Of a stretch of DNA of 64,000 nucleotides, positions 1 to 13,315 are shown piece after piece (the stretch's first letter is position 1; the number at the start of each line of letters is the position of its first letter). The translations under genes and the position numbers were made by a program. The DNA is from Eucommia ulmoides (Eukaryota > Streptophyta > Magnoliopsida > Garryales > Eucommiaceae): assembly GCA_016647705.1 (NCBI GenBank), contig CM028328.1:7822114-7886113 (forward strand). Direction: 5' to 3'. The notes beneath the pieces are model-generated. The model was not told the DNA's origin and searched no databases. It was given only the letters and a program-made list of their open reading frames with translations.

Positions 1-232
1 GCCTTTAGTTTCTATTTCAATTCTTGGGGTACAACACCCATGCATGCTCTGTGTTTTCTTCAATTCCTTGCAAGCGTATTTTAGCTAGCTAGAATATCCT
101 CAAACAATTAAATTCAAACATTCAAGCATTTCCTTGTTTGACATGATTTTTGCATTCGATTGGTCTGGATTGCGATAAATATGATTTCTATAGTATCTTG
201 GACCAAATATCTACAGTTCTAAATGGAAATCT
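1..232. other. Left edge, no gene recognised
   Basis: AT-rich sequence with no coding frame or repeat that I recognise. It lies just outside the target duplication of the short LTR element that follows, so it may be the interrupted 5' flank of the Mutator-like gene that resumes downstream. That is inference only. Confidence 0.3.
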
Positions 233-238
233 ATTTAG

Positions 239-1034
239 TATTAGGAAATATACAAAAGAAATATTTCTTTTTGTATATTTCCATTATATTATTACTTTAT
301 TTACTTTTGTCATTATATAGTTTTCTTATATTGTATTTTCTTTTATTATTCATCACTCCATTGTATAAATAGTGAATGTTGGATTAATAAAATATACAAG
401 CCATTTCTATTATTCTCTACATAGTATAAGAGTTTAGATCCAAAAACTAGAGAGAGAGAGAGTTGTCAAGAAGGGATTAGGGTTTCTAGCCGTCGTGAGT
501 CTTCATGGCCCCTAGCTGCGAACTCCAACTCTACAATGAAGCATCGAGGGTCACCAAACCTCACTACAATCCTACCATCCCTTTTCTCTGTAACTGTCCA
601 GATTAATTTTACCTATTAATCTCTCTCAAACACTATTTCCTCGCCACTGCCAACAACGTTGCCGCCATCGCAGGTTTTGTTCTCCCTCTTACACCTCCAG
701 ATCACTTGCAAAACCTCAGATCTGAACCTTCCTCCCATTCTCTCAGTGAACATCCAGAAACAACCCTTTCTCTCTTCTCATTTTGGCACTGAGCATGCCT
801 CCACCCCATAATACCCAAGTGTGAATTCTTCACATATTCTTCCTCATTCGAATGGACTCTTCATCCTAACGCTTTTCTTCCCCTAAAATAAATACAACTA
901 TTTCTCCCTCATTTTCCTCCCTCCACCCCTCCCCACCGCCTGACCTCCAGGGAAATTTGAGCCCTACTGCCCCTCCATGGTCCCCCCATAAAGAAGGCCC
1001 ATCAAGCTTGTGGTTTTCCCTCCACCTTTTAGAG

Positions 1035-1075
<41 letters not shown>

Positions 1076-2098
1076 ATTTGCTGAGTCTCACTTCCATTAT
1101 AATTGTTTCTGGTTCATTCATGTGCCTCCCTCTGAATACAATGATAAATCTCACCGACCCATCAGTCTTCTTTTGATTCATCTTCTTCCTTTTTCTTTTG
1201 TTCTCTGAAGCGAAATAGTGAAACATCTTTTTCTTGGATCTGAAGAGATTCCCCTTTACTATAATGCTTTGGTATTAGTTCTTTTACCCATCCATCTCCC
1301 GATCTGTGTTAATTAGTTTGCCTCAATATCATCTCTCTCTCCTAAATCACCAATCCCTCTCCATCAAATCTACACTCTAAATCGGTTTGCTTGTTGTTAG
1401 TGTAATTTTTTCCACTCCAAGTAACAAGGTGTAGCTCAAATGACAAGGAACACTTAAGCCAAAGTAGTTGAGGAGTCTCTGCAAGATTAAGGGTTCGTGC
1501 TTGCGGAAAAACACTTGTAAGGAGGGACATCTACACACCCCGAACTAGAGGCACTGTCTGATTTGCGCCCCAACACAATCAGGCATGCTTCAGCGCGCTC
1601 CCGAAGTTCAGCCACTGCCTGATTCGCATTCTAGCACCACCTAGCTTCTCCAAATCGCACTCCAACGCGCTTTCCAACTTCCTAGATTGCGCTCCACTGC
1701 GCTCCTGTGCACTTCTAGGTATCCCAGACGCTGTTTGATCCGTACTCCAGGGCCTCCCAATGCGCTCCAGCACATTCCCAGCACCCCCAGAGCCAACTGT
1801 GACCTCCAAAGATTGCGGTCCAAGATTGGTGTATTGCATTCCCAGAGCCAACTGTGATCTCGAAAGGTTACGGTCCATGATTGATGTTTCAAATAGATCA
1901 CCATCTTGAGGGAATGTATTAGGAAATATACAAAAGGAATATTTCCTTTTGTATATTTCTATTATGTTATTACTTTATTTACTTTTGTCATTATATTGTT
2001 TCCTTATATTGTATTTCATTTTATTATTTATCACTCCATTGTATAAATAGTAAAGGTTGGATTAATAAAATATACAAGCCATTTCTATTATTCTCTAT
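239..2098 (+). mobile_element. Short non-autonomous LTR retrotransposon (TRIM/LARD-like)
   Basis: Two direct repeats of about 185 bp (about 239-421 and 1917-2098) begin TATTAGGAAATATACAAAAG and end near CTCTA. Each carries a TATA-like GTATAAATAGT and an AATAAAA signal. The first is followed by AGTATAAGAG, resembling the usual plant Met-tRNA primer site. The second is preceded by a short purine-rich tract (CTTGAGGGA). The hexamer ATTTAG occurs directly outside both ends (233-238 and 2099-2104), a likely target duplication. The 1.5-kb interior has no recognisable gag or pol; it holds a 36-base A run near 1037, a SINE-like segment, and repeated GCGCTCC and GAGCCAACTGTGA motifs near its 3' end. 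A fossil. The same family recurs on the - strand near 40.4 kb. Confidence 0.72.
1424..1550 (+). repeat. tRNA-derived SINE, degenerate copy
   Basis: The segment begins AAGGTGTAGCTCAAATG (box A-like) and contains AAGGGTTCGTGCTTG (box B-like) about 60 bases on, then an AAAAACACTTGT block. It matches the clearer SINE copy near 24.85 kb along its length, including the spacing of the two boxes. It sits inside the short LTR element, so either it inserted there or the LTR element picked it up. No separate target duplication is obvious. Confidence 0.55.
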
Positions 2099-2104
2099 AT
2101 TTAG

Positions 2105-3376
2105 AACTAAGACAAAATACAAATGATTTTCCTAGCCAAGTGGAGTCCAGCAATTTAGATAACCTAACTGAACCCCTTGATGTGCAAGAACCTATTTTAC
2201 CTCATCACCGTCTAATGCAATAGATTTGGAAGATGGATGCAGTGATAGCAATGATGGAAATAAGAATAATGAGAGAAGAAATGATAGTAAGGGCAGTGAA
2301 AACAATGAGCTCAGTGAGGATAGTAATGGAGATGAGGACAATGGGTTCAATGAAGATGACTCACAAGACTCATATTTCATAACTAAAAATTATAGATCAT
2401 ATTTAGATGATGATAACCTATTTGACTCTAGTATTGATAAAAAATAATAATAAAAAAAAAACTAAATGGGACGGGATAAAAGACTGATCAAATAAAAGGA
2501 AAGTGAAAGGAAAATGCAAAGTGACTGATTTTGAATTAAATATTAAGATTAATAATGTTGACATTGAATTTGATCATGAGAGTGGGAAAAGCTTGGATAA
2601 AGATTATAATGACTCAACAGTAAATAAAATTTTTCCTGTATATAAACCTACGATTGATTAAAAAAATGCAGGATTTTATAAATGGAATGGAGTTTAGAGA
2701 TCCAACATTTTAAGGATGCCTTGAGAGAGTACGAAATTAAGAGAGGAGAAACATAAAGATTGTCAAAACTGGGAAGAGAAAAGGGGCAAAATATGAAAAG
2801 GGCTGCAAGTTCTATATATATGCATCATATAATAAGGAAAATATATTTCAAATAAAGGTGTTGAATGGTGTACATTCATGTACTAGAGAATTCTACAACA
2901 AGAACTCCATATGGTTGTCCAATGCCTATCTTGAAAAAATTAGGTCAAATCTAGAATGTCCCTCGTCCATTTTACAGGCAGATATCCAAAATGAGCATCA
3001 ACTAGGGTTTTTATTGTCTCAAGTTTATAGAGCCAAAAGAAAGATTTTAGAGATGATTGAGGGCAATTGGTCCGACCAATATTCCAAAATATGGGATTAT
3101 GCTAAAGAGTTAAAGAGATCAAACCCTGGGTCGACAATTGTAGTCAAGTCTAATTGCGATCATGGAGGGCAACTAATCTTTTGTAGAATTTATGTTTGCT
3201 TAAAGGCATGCAAAGATTGGCTTTTGAATAGTTGTAGGACAATGTTATGCATAGATGGATGCTTTACAAAAGGGTAATTTCCAAGCCAGATTTTATTTGT
3301 AGTGGGGGTTGGTAGAACAATAGAAGGTTCCGATTTGCATATGTAGTGGTGGAGTCTAAGGATAAAAATACATGGG
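2105..3376 (+). pseudogene. Mutator-like (MULE) transposase, N-terminal half
   Basis: This is the 5' half of a MuDR-class transposase gene. An acidic, Asn/Asp/Glu-rich stretch (about 2226-2445) is followed by the MuDR N-terminal domain (about 2680-2900: CKFYIYASYNKENIFQIK, then VHSCTREF) and the lead-in to the catalytic domain (YRAKRKILEMIEGNWSDQY, then WDYAKELKRSNPGS and MLCIDGCFTKG). The Asp of CIDGCF is the usual first acidic residue of the DDE triad. Several stops and frame changes lie between 2440 and 3300, so it is dead. The frame stops at KDKNTW (3360-3374), where another element is inserted, and resumes at 17281. The family encodes nuclear cut-and-paste transposases. Whether the 5' end extends upstream past the short LTR element is unclear. 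Confidence 0.8.
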
Positions 3377-5455
3377 TGTTGACCCAAAGAGTTACTCAAG
3401 AAGGGGGTGAATTGGATAGTTACAAAATTTAGTCTATTAATTCTTTAAACACTTAATATCAAATAATCAATTTTTCTAAATTAATTATTATCATAGTTAC
3501 GTAGAGGATATATGTTTAATACTAAGTGCACACCCAAATACAATATAATAAAAATTAAACAATACAGTACACAACGATATATCCTGATTCGATAAGCTAC
3601 TCTTACTTACTATAGTCCCCCGAGCTCCACGGAGATTCACAACCCACTAAACTCCTGATTCCTTTATCAGGTATGAACCAAACTATTACAATGATTTTTT
3701 TACAGACACATAATCAACATTTACAAATTATCATTTTCCTAGGTCAATGATGAACTCTATCTTTTTATCAGGCCAAAGATTAACCTAACTACTCTCTCAC
3801 TTATCCTTTTCACAGGTTTAGGAAGAACCTTTACAAATCACTCAAAAATAACAATTCAATTATTAGAAAAATCAAAACCTAATTCTTTTCAAGGGAAAAA
3901 AATAACCTAACTATTTTGCAGGATAAAGATCAAACCTTGCTCTTTCTCACACAAAAAATATCGAAACATAACTACCCTGACTAAATACCGTCCTAAATGT
4001 ATTTAATCCGCTCAAACTCACAAATGAACTATAAGTTTCTTCCCATAAGAATCTTCTATCACCTTGATACAAATATATTCTATTAATATCCCGAATAATT
4101 ACTATGTGATAGATACAATGTGAGGCAAACAAAATCTGATTAATTAACAAAGTGAGTAGCACAATTTTAAGCACGTAATCAGATAATCAAATAAAATTGT
4201 TTATAAAATTTTTTTAGACTTTTAAGTTTAAAACGATTTTCTAAACAATCTTAAACCAAGCAATCAATAAATATATGCATTCAAAATAAATTGCAAAGCT
4301 TGAAAATATCTCACCGGGAAACACTGAAGATACTGATAGAATCACAATAGAGCACAAGTCGGTGACGCTAAATCACAGGCGCTTTAGATCAAGAATGAAT
4401 AATGAATCTCTCACAAAAATCGTAGCGTGAATATAACTCTTAGAAAAGTTTGAACTAGTTGTTCTTGACGTGTTTTAACTCTTTCTCGCAAGTCTCTTTA
4501 GATAGAACTAGAATTAGATTTGAAATATTTTGTTAATAAATGATACACTTAGACCCCATATAATATTACTTTTCATTTCAGGTGTATTCCTCATTAAAAT
4601 ATCTTTCAATTATCTCAAATAAGTTCATAAAACTATTCTCAATTTAAAACTATAAAGATAGGAAGTATTAATCCATTTAACTATGATAATCTCAAATTAT
4701 ATAGACTAAATCAATAAGGATAAAAGAACACGTAGACCATATCTTAATTTAGTTCAAATCCCTTAAATTTATCCCTTGGAATCCTAAAAAACGGACAGTT
4801 TTTCCTTAAAAGACTAAGTCACTTGAAACTTTAACTGAGACCCACTGGTCGGTTGACCAATTATTTTAGATTCGAAACACAGCCTGAACTTACAAGACAG
4901 TCAACTGACCGATTGCCTCCAATCGGTTAACCAGTTGGTTCAAGTTGCTCCAGTTTCTCTTCAAAAAAATCACTGACTCAAACGGTTGATTGATTTTCCT
5001 TAAACGGTTAATTGATTGGTTCAAGTTGTTCACTCCCTTCGCTAATTTAGCCACTGTTTCAAACGGTTGGCTAACCTCTTTAATTCGGTTGACCGACTAT
5101 ATCAGTAGCACCACATTTTTATTCTAAAACTTACTGTTTGATTCAGTTGGCTGATTGTTTTTCTCGATTGATCGAATTGACCCAAAAATACAACTTTTAA
5201 CATGTTTTTCAATTAGGTCAATTATCATTTTCATTTTATATAAAGAGCACATACAATATCTTAAATTAAGATCTTAAACTCTAACATTTTATATCAAGAC
5301 ACACATAAAAATAACTCATTTAAGTGTCGTGTGTAATCCTAATTCGGGTTGCATTAAGAATATATAAGTAGATAGTTGTTTTTACCTAAGTTTCTTCAAG
5401 GTCTTCAAAACTCTTTATATCTTCATAACGTCCATCTTGCACCCTTTATGTTTTT

Positions 5456-8088
5456 TGTTGCTTAAGCGGTTTCAATCATAGGATCCCCGGAAAACGTGAT
5501 TTTGATGATAACATACACATTTGACATTTTAAATGAACTAATAATAATTTTGAGTATAGATTATCCAAGCATCACCGAAACATATCATGAAAGCGAATTC
5601 AAGTTGAAAATGTATGATTTAAATTAAAGCAAATTTTTATTTTCAACAATACTCTCGAGATATTGAACTCGGAACTCTATAGGATACAAACACACACCGT
5701 ATGTGTTCATAATTGTGATATACTGATCTTGACATGTCTAGTATGTTTAAATATCACAATGTGAAGTATATGTTTGATCATTACATGCTATAACGAAAAA
5801 ATCATATATTGATCATAATTGTGCGAAATTGAAAATTTATGTTCTTAACATGATCATAAGGTACATTAAGTTTTTTGGTCATCTAAACATTATACACATA
5901 CCATATGTGTTCGTAATTGTGATATACTGATCTTGACATGTCTAGTATGTTTAAATATCACAATGTGAAGTATATGTTTGATCATTACATGCTATAACGA
6001 AAAAATCATATATTGATCATAATTGTGCGAAATTGAAAATTTATGTTCTTAACATGATCAAAAGGTACATTAAGTTTTTTGGTCATCTAAACATTATACA
6101 CATACCATATGTGTTCGTAATTGTAATATACTAATCTTGATATGTCTAATATGCTTAAGTATCATAATATGAAGTATATATTTGATCATTACATGCTATA
6201 ACGAAAAAATCACATATTGATCATAATTATGCGAAATTGAAAATTTATGTTCTTAACATGATCATAAGGTACATTGAGTTTTTGGGTCATCTAAACATCA
6301 TGAATATAGTTGATACAAGTTTTTAAAAGTGTTTAGAATGGTAAACGATCATAAACTGAGACAAAAAATCCAAAACGGACGAAAATGCAAAGTCGACAAA
6401 AATAACAGCATAAGTAGTCAACTACTTATGCCAGATGTAGTCAATTAAGTTTGGGCAGAATATTTTCTCTCCACTGCTCTGTTTTCGGTTTCTCGTTTTG
6501 GCATCATATGCATGTTCAAATCGCTGTATGATGATTCTGCTTGTTCAAATTGCTGTATGATGATTCTTACGCTTTATACTGATTATTTAATATGTTATCA
6601 TCATTCAAATTGATTCAAACCATGTTGAATTGAAGAGAATTGGATCAAAACAATTTGAACTATTTGAGAACTCAATTTACAGAATTTTGTCATGAACTCA
6701 AATTTAGATTTACATATCATATTTTGTTCGGAACGTTCAAATCATGTTATGGGATGTTAGTTTAACATGTCTACATGATATATGTATGATCAATTGATAT
6801 ATTTATCATTACATTTATGATTAATTGACAAATTGGCTCAAAATGTATGAAAATTCTGTTTTCTATATGTTGAATGAATTTTAAGTGTTCAATCTCTTGA
6901 AATACTTGTATGTGCTTAAATGTATTGTATACATGTATAATATATTTTATACATATAGGTTACACATACTTAAATACATAATAATGTATGTATACAAGTT
7001 TGAATTTGAATTTGTCAAGAAAATTTAAGTGGGGACAATTTTCTTTAAATTAAGGATTACTTTATTGGCTCAATTAATGCTCAACCAATTTATTAATTAC
7101 TTACGTACTTTAGCCTTGATTTAATATGGATGTCTTGAGATAAATCCAAACTACTTTGTCTACACATTTATTGAGCATTGAATACACAATATTGTATCCA
7201 TAATTTGTGTAACTTGTTGAGTATGTGGATCAATTAACTATTATTGGAATTCAGTTGGTATCATTTTATCAAGACAAATCCTATAGCTAATGCAGAAGAG
7301 CCTTGCATTCAAGTCTCAACAATTTGAGGAGAAGAATTCCAACAGTCACTACTCTCTCTGCTCTTCAATTGAGATTTCCTCTATTTATTTGTTACATCTA
7401 TATAAGGAGGACATTGGTGGAAGTTTCATAAGAGAAGTACAATTAAGCCAATCAAGCAAAATCAACTCTCAACTCACCAAGTATCATTCATTCAAGTTGA
7501 GCTACAAAGATCAAAGTGATACTACCAAAGGCTTCCAAGCTAAAATCTGTCCAACAACACTTCTACTCTTTCTTGATTCATTTTCTTGAGTGTTTGTTGT
7601 AATTGTTTCACACACATAGATTCTTAAGTTCTATATCTTGTGAGTGTTGAAGTTCCATTTTGTGAGACAATGAGAATATTCTTTGTAAATCTTGAGTAAA
7701 TATTTTGCTCAAGATGAGAGATTTGTGAGTGAAATATATTCACTTTTGATTGTAAAGTCTTGGGATATGAACTTCTCAAGCGACGACTTAGACGGTTTGG
7801 TCTTCACCTGTAATAAGATCAAAGATAGGAAATCCTCAAAGAGTTCAAGGGAGTAGACTAGGCAAAAAGTATTTGCCGAATCACGATAAATACCGGTATC
7901 AATCTCTCTAACTTTACTATTTATTTTTTTGTATTATATTTGTGTTTGTAATTATTGGTTTGATTGAATATCCACTGTGCACTTACACACAATCACATAC
8001 ATACTTAGTTTATATTGAGTAGAATTAATTAACATAAAAATTTGCCAAAACCTAATTCATCCCCTCTTAGGTAATTCTAGGGCCATCA
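5456..8088 (+). repeat. 5' LTR of the Sirevirus-type element
   Basis: This LTR is about 2.63 kb against about 2.26 kb for its partner. The difference comes mainly from two additional 204-bp tandem units near 5.7-6.3 kb, partly offset by a roughly 100-bp stretch found only in the 3' LTR (about 16205-16310). LTRs above 2 kb are long for Copia elements but usual in Sireviruses. Confidence 0.82.
5690..6300 (+). repeat. Three 204-bp tandem units in the 5' LTR
   Basis: The units are registered by ATGTGTTC at 5701, 5905 and 6109, giving a period of exactly 204 twice. Units 1 and 2 are almost identical; unit 3 differs more and is closer to the single unit of the 3' LTR (about 15145-15350). This suggests an amplification after the two LTRs had begun to diverge. 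Confidence 0.85.
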
Positions 8089-8142
8089 ATTGGCATTAGA
8101 GCTACACTTGCTTAATAAACTTAAAATTCTAGCAAATCGATC

Positions 8143-9735
8143 ATGACAAATTTCATTGTAACTACCCTTCCCGAAGATCAATCCATGCATAGGCCTCCTT
8201 TGTTTAATGATAATAATTATGTGTTTTGGAAGGCTAGAATGACTGCATTTTTATAAGCTACAAAATATGAAGTTTGGAAAGTTATTAAAAATGGTCCTTA
8301 TGTTCCTATTAAAACTAATCTTGATGGATCTACTACACTTAAGGTAGAATCGGAATTTGATGATAGGGACATCAAGTTAATTTCTATAAATGCCCAAACT
8401 ATTAACCTTCTTTATTGTGGTTTAGATGTTCATAAATATAATATAATTTTCGGATACTCATCAACTAAGGAGATTTGGGATACTCTCACAATTACTTATG
8501 AGGGTACAAACCAAGTCAAGGAATCCAAGATCGACATCTTGTACACCAATATGAACTCTTCAAGATGGAGGATAAAGAATTGATCATGGAGATGTATACT
8601 CGCTTTACAAATATTTGTAATAGTTTGAATGCACTCAAAAATCCGTACTCAATGCCCGACCAAGTACGAAAGATCCTTAGAGCTCTTCCCAAGGCGTGGA
8701 AACCAAATGTGACGGCGGTCTCAGAATCCAAAGTTCTAAACAAATGTATCATTGATGAACTCATTGACAATTTAACCACTAATGAGCCTTCACTCAAAAG
8801 CTTTGAAGAAAAAGGCAGAATGAACCGAAAGAAGAGAATAACCTTAAAAGCTATGATGATGAAAGCTTTGGGGGCGATGTTGAAAACAAAATGGCTCTCT
8901 TGGCGAGACAAATGAATCGAGTCAATTGGAGATTCTTCAAAAAGAAGAGATTTAACAAAACCGACATAAGTAAGGTTGAATGCTACAAATATCACAAGTT
9001 TGGTCACTAAAAACCGAATGTCCTCAATTCAAGAAGGATCATGAAAGGCTGAAGAAATATCATCACAAGGGCAAGAAGAGAGCTTTCAAGGTAACATGGG
9101 ATGACACCGACATAAGTGGCTCGGAAAGTGAACGTAGTGGCGAGGAAGCCAACCTACTTGCACTCATTGCAAAAGAAGATGAGATAACTCTTATTTCTGA
9201 AACTTATTCAATTAATGAATATGATGAGTTACTTGATACGTATAAGGATTTGAAAGAAGAGCTTAAAAATTGTTTTTCAAAAATAATAAATCTTAGCAAA
9301 ACAATAATTACTCTTTCAAAAGATTTGGAAAAATCAAAATTTGAAATTGTTTCATTAAAATAAGAAAATGATTCTTTAAAGAAACATGATCTTGGAAAAG
9401 AAAATACTTCTTTAAAAAATCAAGTTGATGATTTAACCAAAACAGTCCACAAATTTACTAAAGGTTAAAATAAATTCAAACTTCCTTTGGGAAGTCAAAA
9501 ATGTGTTTTCGGCAAAGTCGGTGTGAGTTTTCATCCACATAAGAAACAAAAAAAAATTCAGAAATTTTTCTCAAAGACCAAGAAGTTTATAAATTTTTTT
9601 TATTGTAACAAAGTTGGTCACACTATTAATGTTTGTAATGAAAGAAAATTGAAAAATGCTAATGATAAGGTAAGAAAGGTTTGGGTACCAAAGAGAATCT
9701 TGATTTCAAAATATAACCCTCCCGGACCCAAGTAA
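8143..9735 (+). pseudogene. gag region of the Sirevirus-type element
   Basis: Broken gag remains. The N-terminal part reads like the Copia gag family (YVFWKARM near 8220). It is followed by a helical, charged middle part and a zinc-knuckle-like stretch (YCNKVGHTINVC near 9600). The gag protein of this family forms the cytoplasmic virus-like particle. It is a fossil with several interruptions and no intact product. Confidence 0.75.
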
Positions 9736-9789
9736 AAAGGGTATCTTTTAGGAATCATTTAAGGTGCTCATTGTAGGTTAGTTTTAAAG

Positions 9790-12700
9790 CAAATATAAGT
9801 AAGGACAAATGGCTCCTAGATAGCGGTTGCTCACGGCACACGACAGGCGATAAAGATAAATTCACATATTTGACACCTAAAGATGGCGGACATATGACGT
9901 TTGAAGACGACTCTGAGGGTAAAATTATTGGTATTGGTAGTGTTGGTAAAGATGCATTTATTATTGAAAATATTTTTCTTGTTGAAGGTTTAAAATATAA
10001 TCTTTTAAGCACAAACCAACTATATGATAACGATTTTAAAGTATATTTTCTTAAAAATCAATGTGTCATCAAAGAAGATGATGATCATAAAATTTTGTTT
10101 GTTGCATCCCATTTTGAAAATATTTACACATGTTCTTTGATGACTTATCTTCTCAAAATGTTTCATGACTTAATGCATTTACCGAGAATAGTTGGTTGTA
10201 TAGACGATTCAGACATACTAGTATGGAACTTATCTCGAACTTATCTAAGAATAATCTTGTACATGGTTTACCAAATGCTACATATGTTAAAGTAAGATAT
10301 GTGATGCATGCCAACTTGGTAAACAAGTTAAAAGTTCTTTTAAGAAGAAGTTTATTTCTACTACTAAACCGTTAGAATTTTTGCATCTAGACTTATTCGG
10401 TCCTAATCCCGTTGCTAGTTTAGGTGGCAAGCATTATGCATTTGTTATTGTTGATAATTATTCTAGATATACATTGGTTCTATTACTTGCTAAGAAAAGT
10501 GATGTTACTTACATACTTGTTAAGTTTTGTAAACGTGTTGAAAATGAGAAAAGTACTAACATCAATAATATCCGAAATGATAGAGGAAGATAATTCCGAA
10601 ATGATGAGATTAAAATTTTTTTTGACGAACAAAGTTATGGACACAATTTTTCAGCCCCTAACCTTAACAAAATGACATCGTTGAAGGGAAAAATTGCTCT
10701 TTATAAGAAATGACTTGGACAATGCTAAATGAGCATTCTTCACCTCAATACTTTTGGGCGAAAGCCGTAAGTACAACATTTTACGTATTGAACCGTGTTT
10801 CAATCCGTAGAGGTTTAAATAAAACCCCATATGAGCTTTGAAATGGTAAAACCTCCATTATCTATTACTTTAAAGTTTTCAATTGCAAATATATTATTCT
10901 TAATGATAAAGAAAATCTTTCTAAATTTGATGCTAAATCCGATGAAGGTGTTTTTCTTGATTATTCAACTTATAGCAAATCTTATAGAGTATATAACAAA
11001 CGTACACTTGTAGTTGAAGAATCGATGCATGTTGTTTTTTGAGGAATCTAACCCTTTTTCACCAAGTAAGGATTTAGATGAAGAAAATTCAGATTTGGTA
11101 GAAAATTCAATGGAGCAAGTTGAAAACACTGATTTGAAGCCCGTTGATATTGATTCAATGGAAGTACAATTATCCGAGAACAAGCTACCAAAGGCGTGAA
11201 AAAAAATCAACATTCATCTATCCAATCAAATCATTGGTGACATTGAACGAGGTGTAAGTACTAAACTTCTTTGAGAAACTATGTTAACAATTTTACTTTC
11301 CTCTCTCAAATTGAATCTAAAAACGTATATGAAGCTATTGACGACAAATCTTAGATTCGAGCAATGCACGATGAGTTAAATCAATTTGAGAGGAATAATA
11401 TTTGGTCTCTAGTACCAAAACCTAATGACTATCTCGTAATTGGAACAAAATGGATTTTTTGAAATAAAAAGGATGAGTCGAGTGTTGTTATTAGAAATAA
11501 AGTAAGATTAGTAGCACAAGATTTTAATAAAAAAAGGGATAGATTATGATGAAACTTATGCACCGTTAGTTAGACTAGAAGCTATACGAATATTATTTGC
11601 TTTTGCTTATGCTAATGATTTCAAACTTTTTCAAATGGATATTAAAAGTGCATTTTTAAATGGTTTCATTTCTAAAGAAGTTTATTTTGAACAACTTTCC
11701 GGTTTTGAAGATGAAAATTTTCAAATCATGTTTTTAAATTAGCTAAAGCATTTTACGGTCTCAAACAATCACCTAGAGCTTGGTATGAGAGGTTAAGTGG
11801 ATTTCTCTCACAAAAGGTTTTAAACGTGGTTTAAGTAATATAACTCTATTCATTAAAAAAGCTAAAAATAACATCTTATTAGTACAAATCTATGTTGACG
11901 ATATTATTTTCGATGCTACTATGAGATCTCGTGCCAAGATTTTGCTAAGCTTAGGTAGAAAGAATTTGAGATGAGTATGATAGAAGAACTAACATTCTTT
12001 CTCGGATTGCAAATTAAGCAAACAACTGACGGAATATTTATAAATTAAGCAAAGTATACCAAGGACCTCATGAAGAAATACGAAATGGAAAACTCAAAGG
12101 TATACAATACACTGATGAGTACCTCAACCAAATTGGACGCCGATGAAAACGGTAAGAAGGTAAATGAGAAGGAATACCGAGGTATAATTGTTAGTCTTCT
12201 TTATCTTACGACAAGTAGACCGGATATCATGTTTAATGTTTGTTTATGTGCTCATTTTCAATCTTGTCCTAAGGAATCACATTTAACTGCCATTAAATGT
12301 ATTTTTCGATATTTGCTTGGTACATATGACATACTTAGTTATTCCAATGCTGATTTTTCCGGTTGCAAAGTTGAGCGTAAAAACACTAGTGATACTTTTC
12401 ATTTTCTAGGACACGCATTGGTTTCTTGGTAAAGCAAGAAACAAAATTCTGTTGCACTACCCACTGTCGAAGCCGAATATATCGCAGTTGGAAATTGTTG
12501 AGCACAAGTCTTTTATATGAAACAACAATTGGGAGATTTCAGTATTAACGCTGGTTGTGTTCCGATCTTATGTGATAACACTAACGCCATATGTTTGGGT
12601 AAGAATCCTACTCAACATTCACGAACTTAGTACATTGATATAAGACACCATTTTATTCGAGACCACATTCAAAAGGGTCATATCACATTAGAATTCATTG

Positions 12701-12810
12701 ACACTAAAAACCAACTAGACGATATCTTTACTAAGCCTCTCGGGGAAGAACAATCTTCAAAAATATTACGTGGCTTAGGTATGATGAGAGAAAAAGATAC
12801 TTTGAAATGA
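9790..12810 (+). pseudogene. pol region (protease, integrase, RT, RNase H) of the Sirevirus-type element
   Basis: Broken pol remains in Copia order. The protease region lies around 9800-10120, with integrase start motifs around 10300-10600 (LHLDLFGP, then VDNYSRYT). Reverse transcriptase lies around 11360-12000, including a YVDDII catalytic motif near 11892. The RNase H and C-terminal region lies around 12070-12780 (RPDIMFNV, then VEAEYIAVGN and IFTKPLG). Integrase upstream of RT separates Copia from Gypsy elements. Many interruptions; no functional product is expected. Confidence 0.82.
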
Positions 12811-13315
12811 TTTTGAAAACTGATTTTCAAAAATTCCTACTTTGAGAGTAATAATGATATACTTCGCAAAAATTGTCTTAATTGCCAAAATTCACTTCAA
12901 TTTTGATTTACAATATTGAAAATGGATTTCACTGATTTTTATGCATATATGAAGTGTTTCAAATATTTTAAAAAGGTTTTTAAAACCATGTTCTTCAACG
13001 TGATCAAAAATCTAATTTTGATAACTTAAATTCTTAAGGCTACAACAAATTTTGGTTATTGATAATCTAGATCAATTCTAAGTTATATTAAATTGATATA
13101 TACTCCAACAAACCATACAAAGGCTAAATATTATATAAAATCATCAAAACAGGGCACGGTATGAGAAACGGATCAAGCCGACTACCTGCTAAAAATGTTA
13201 CAACAGAAGTAGTCAACTATTTATGGGATAAGTAGTTGACTACTTATCCTATGTTGAGCTCATGGGTTCCAAACCCTAGGTTGAGATCTTGAGTTCTTGA
13301 GAAATTCTAGTAATG

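Noticed and set aside
8516-9007. 163-codon minus-strand frame
   Set aside because: A shadow opposite the gag remains of the Sirevirus-type element.
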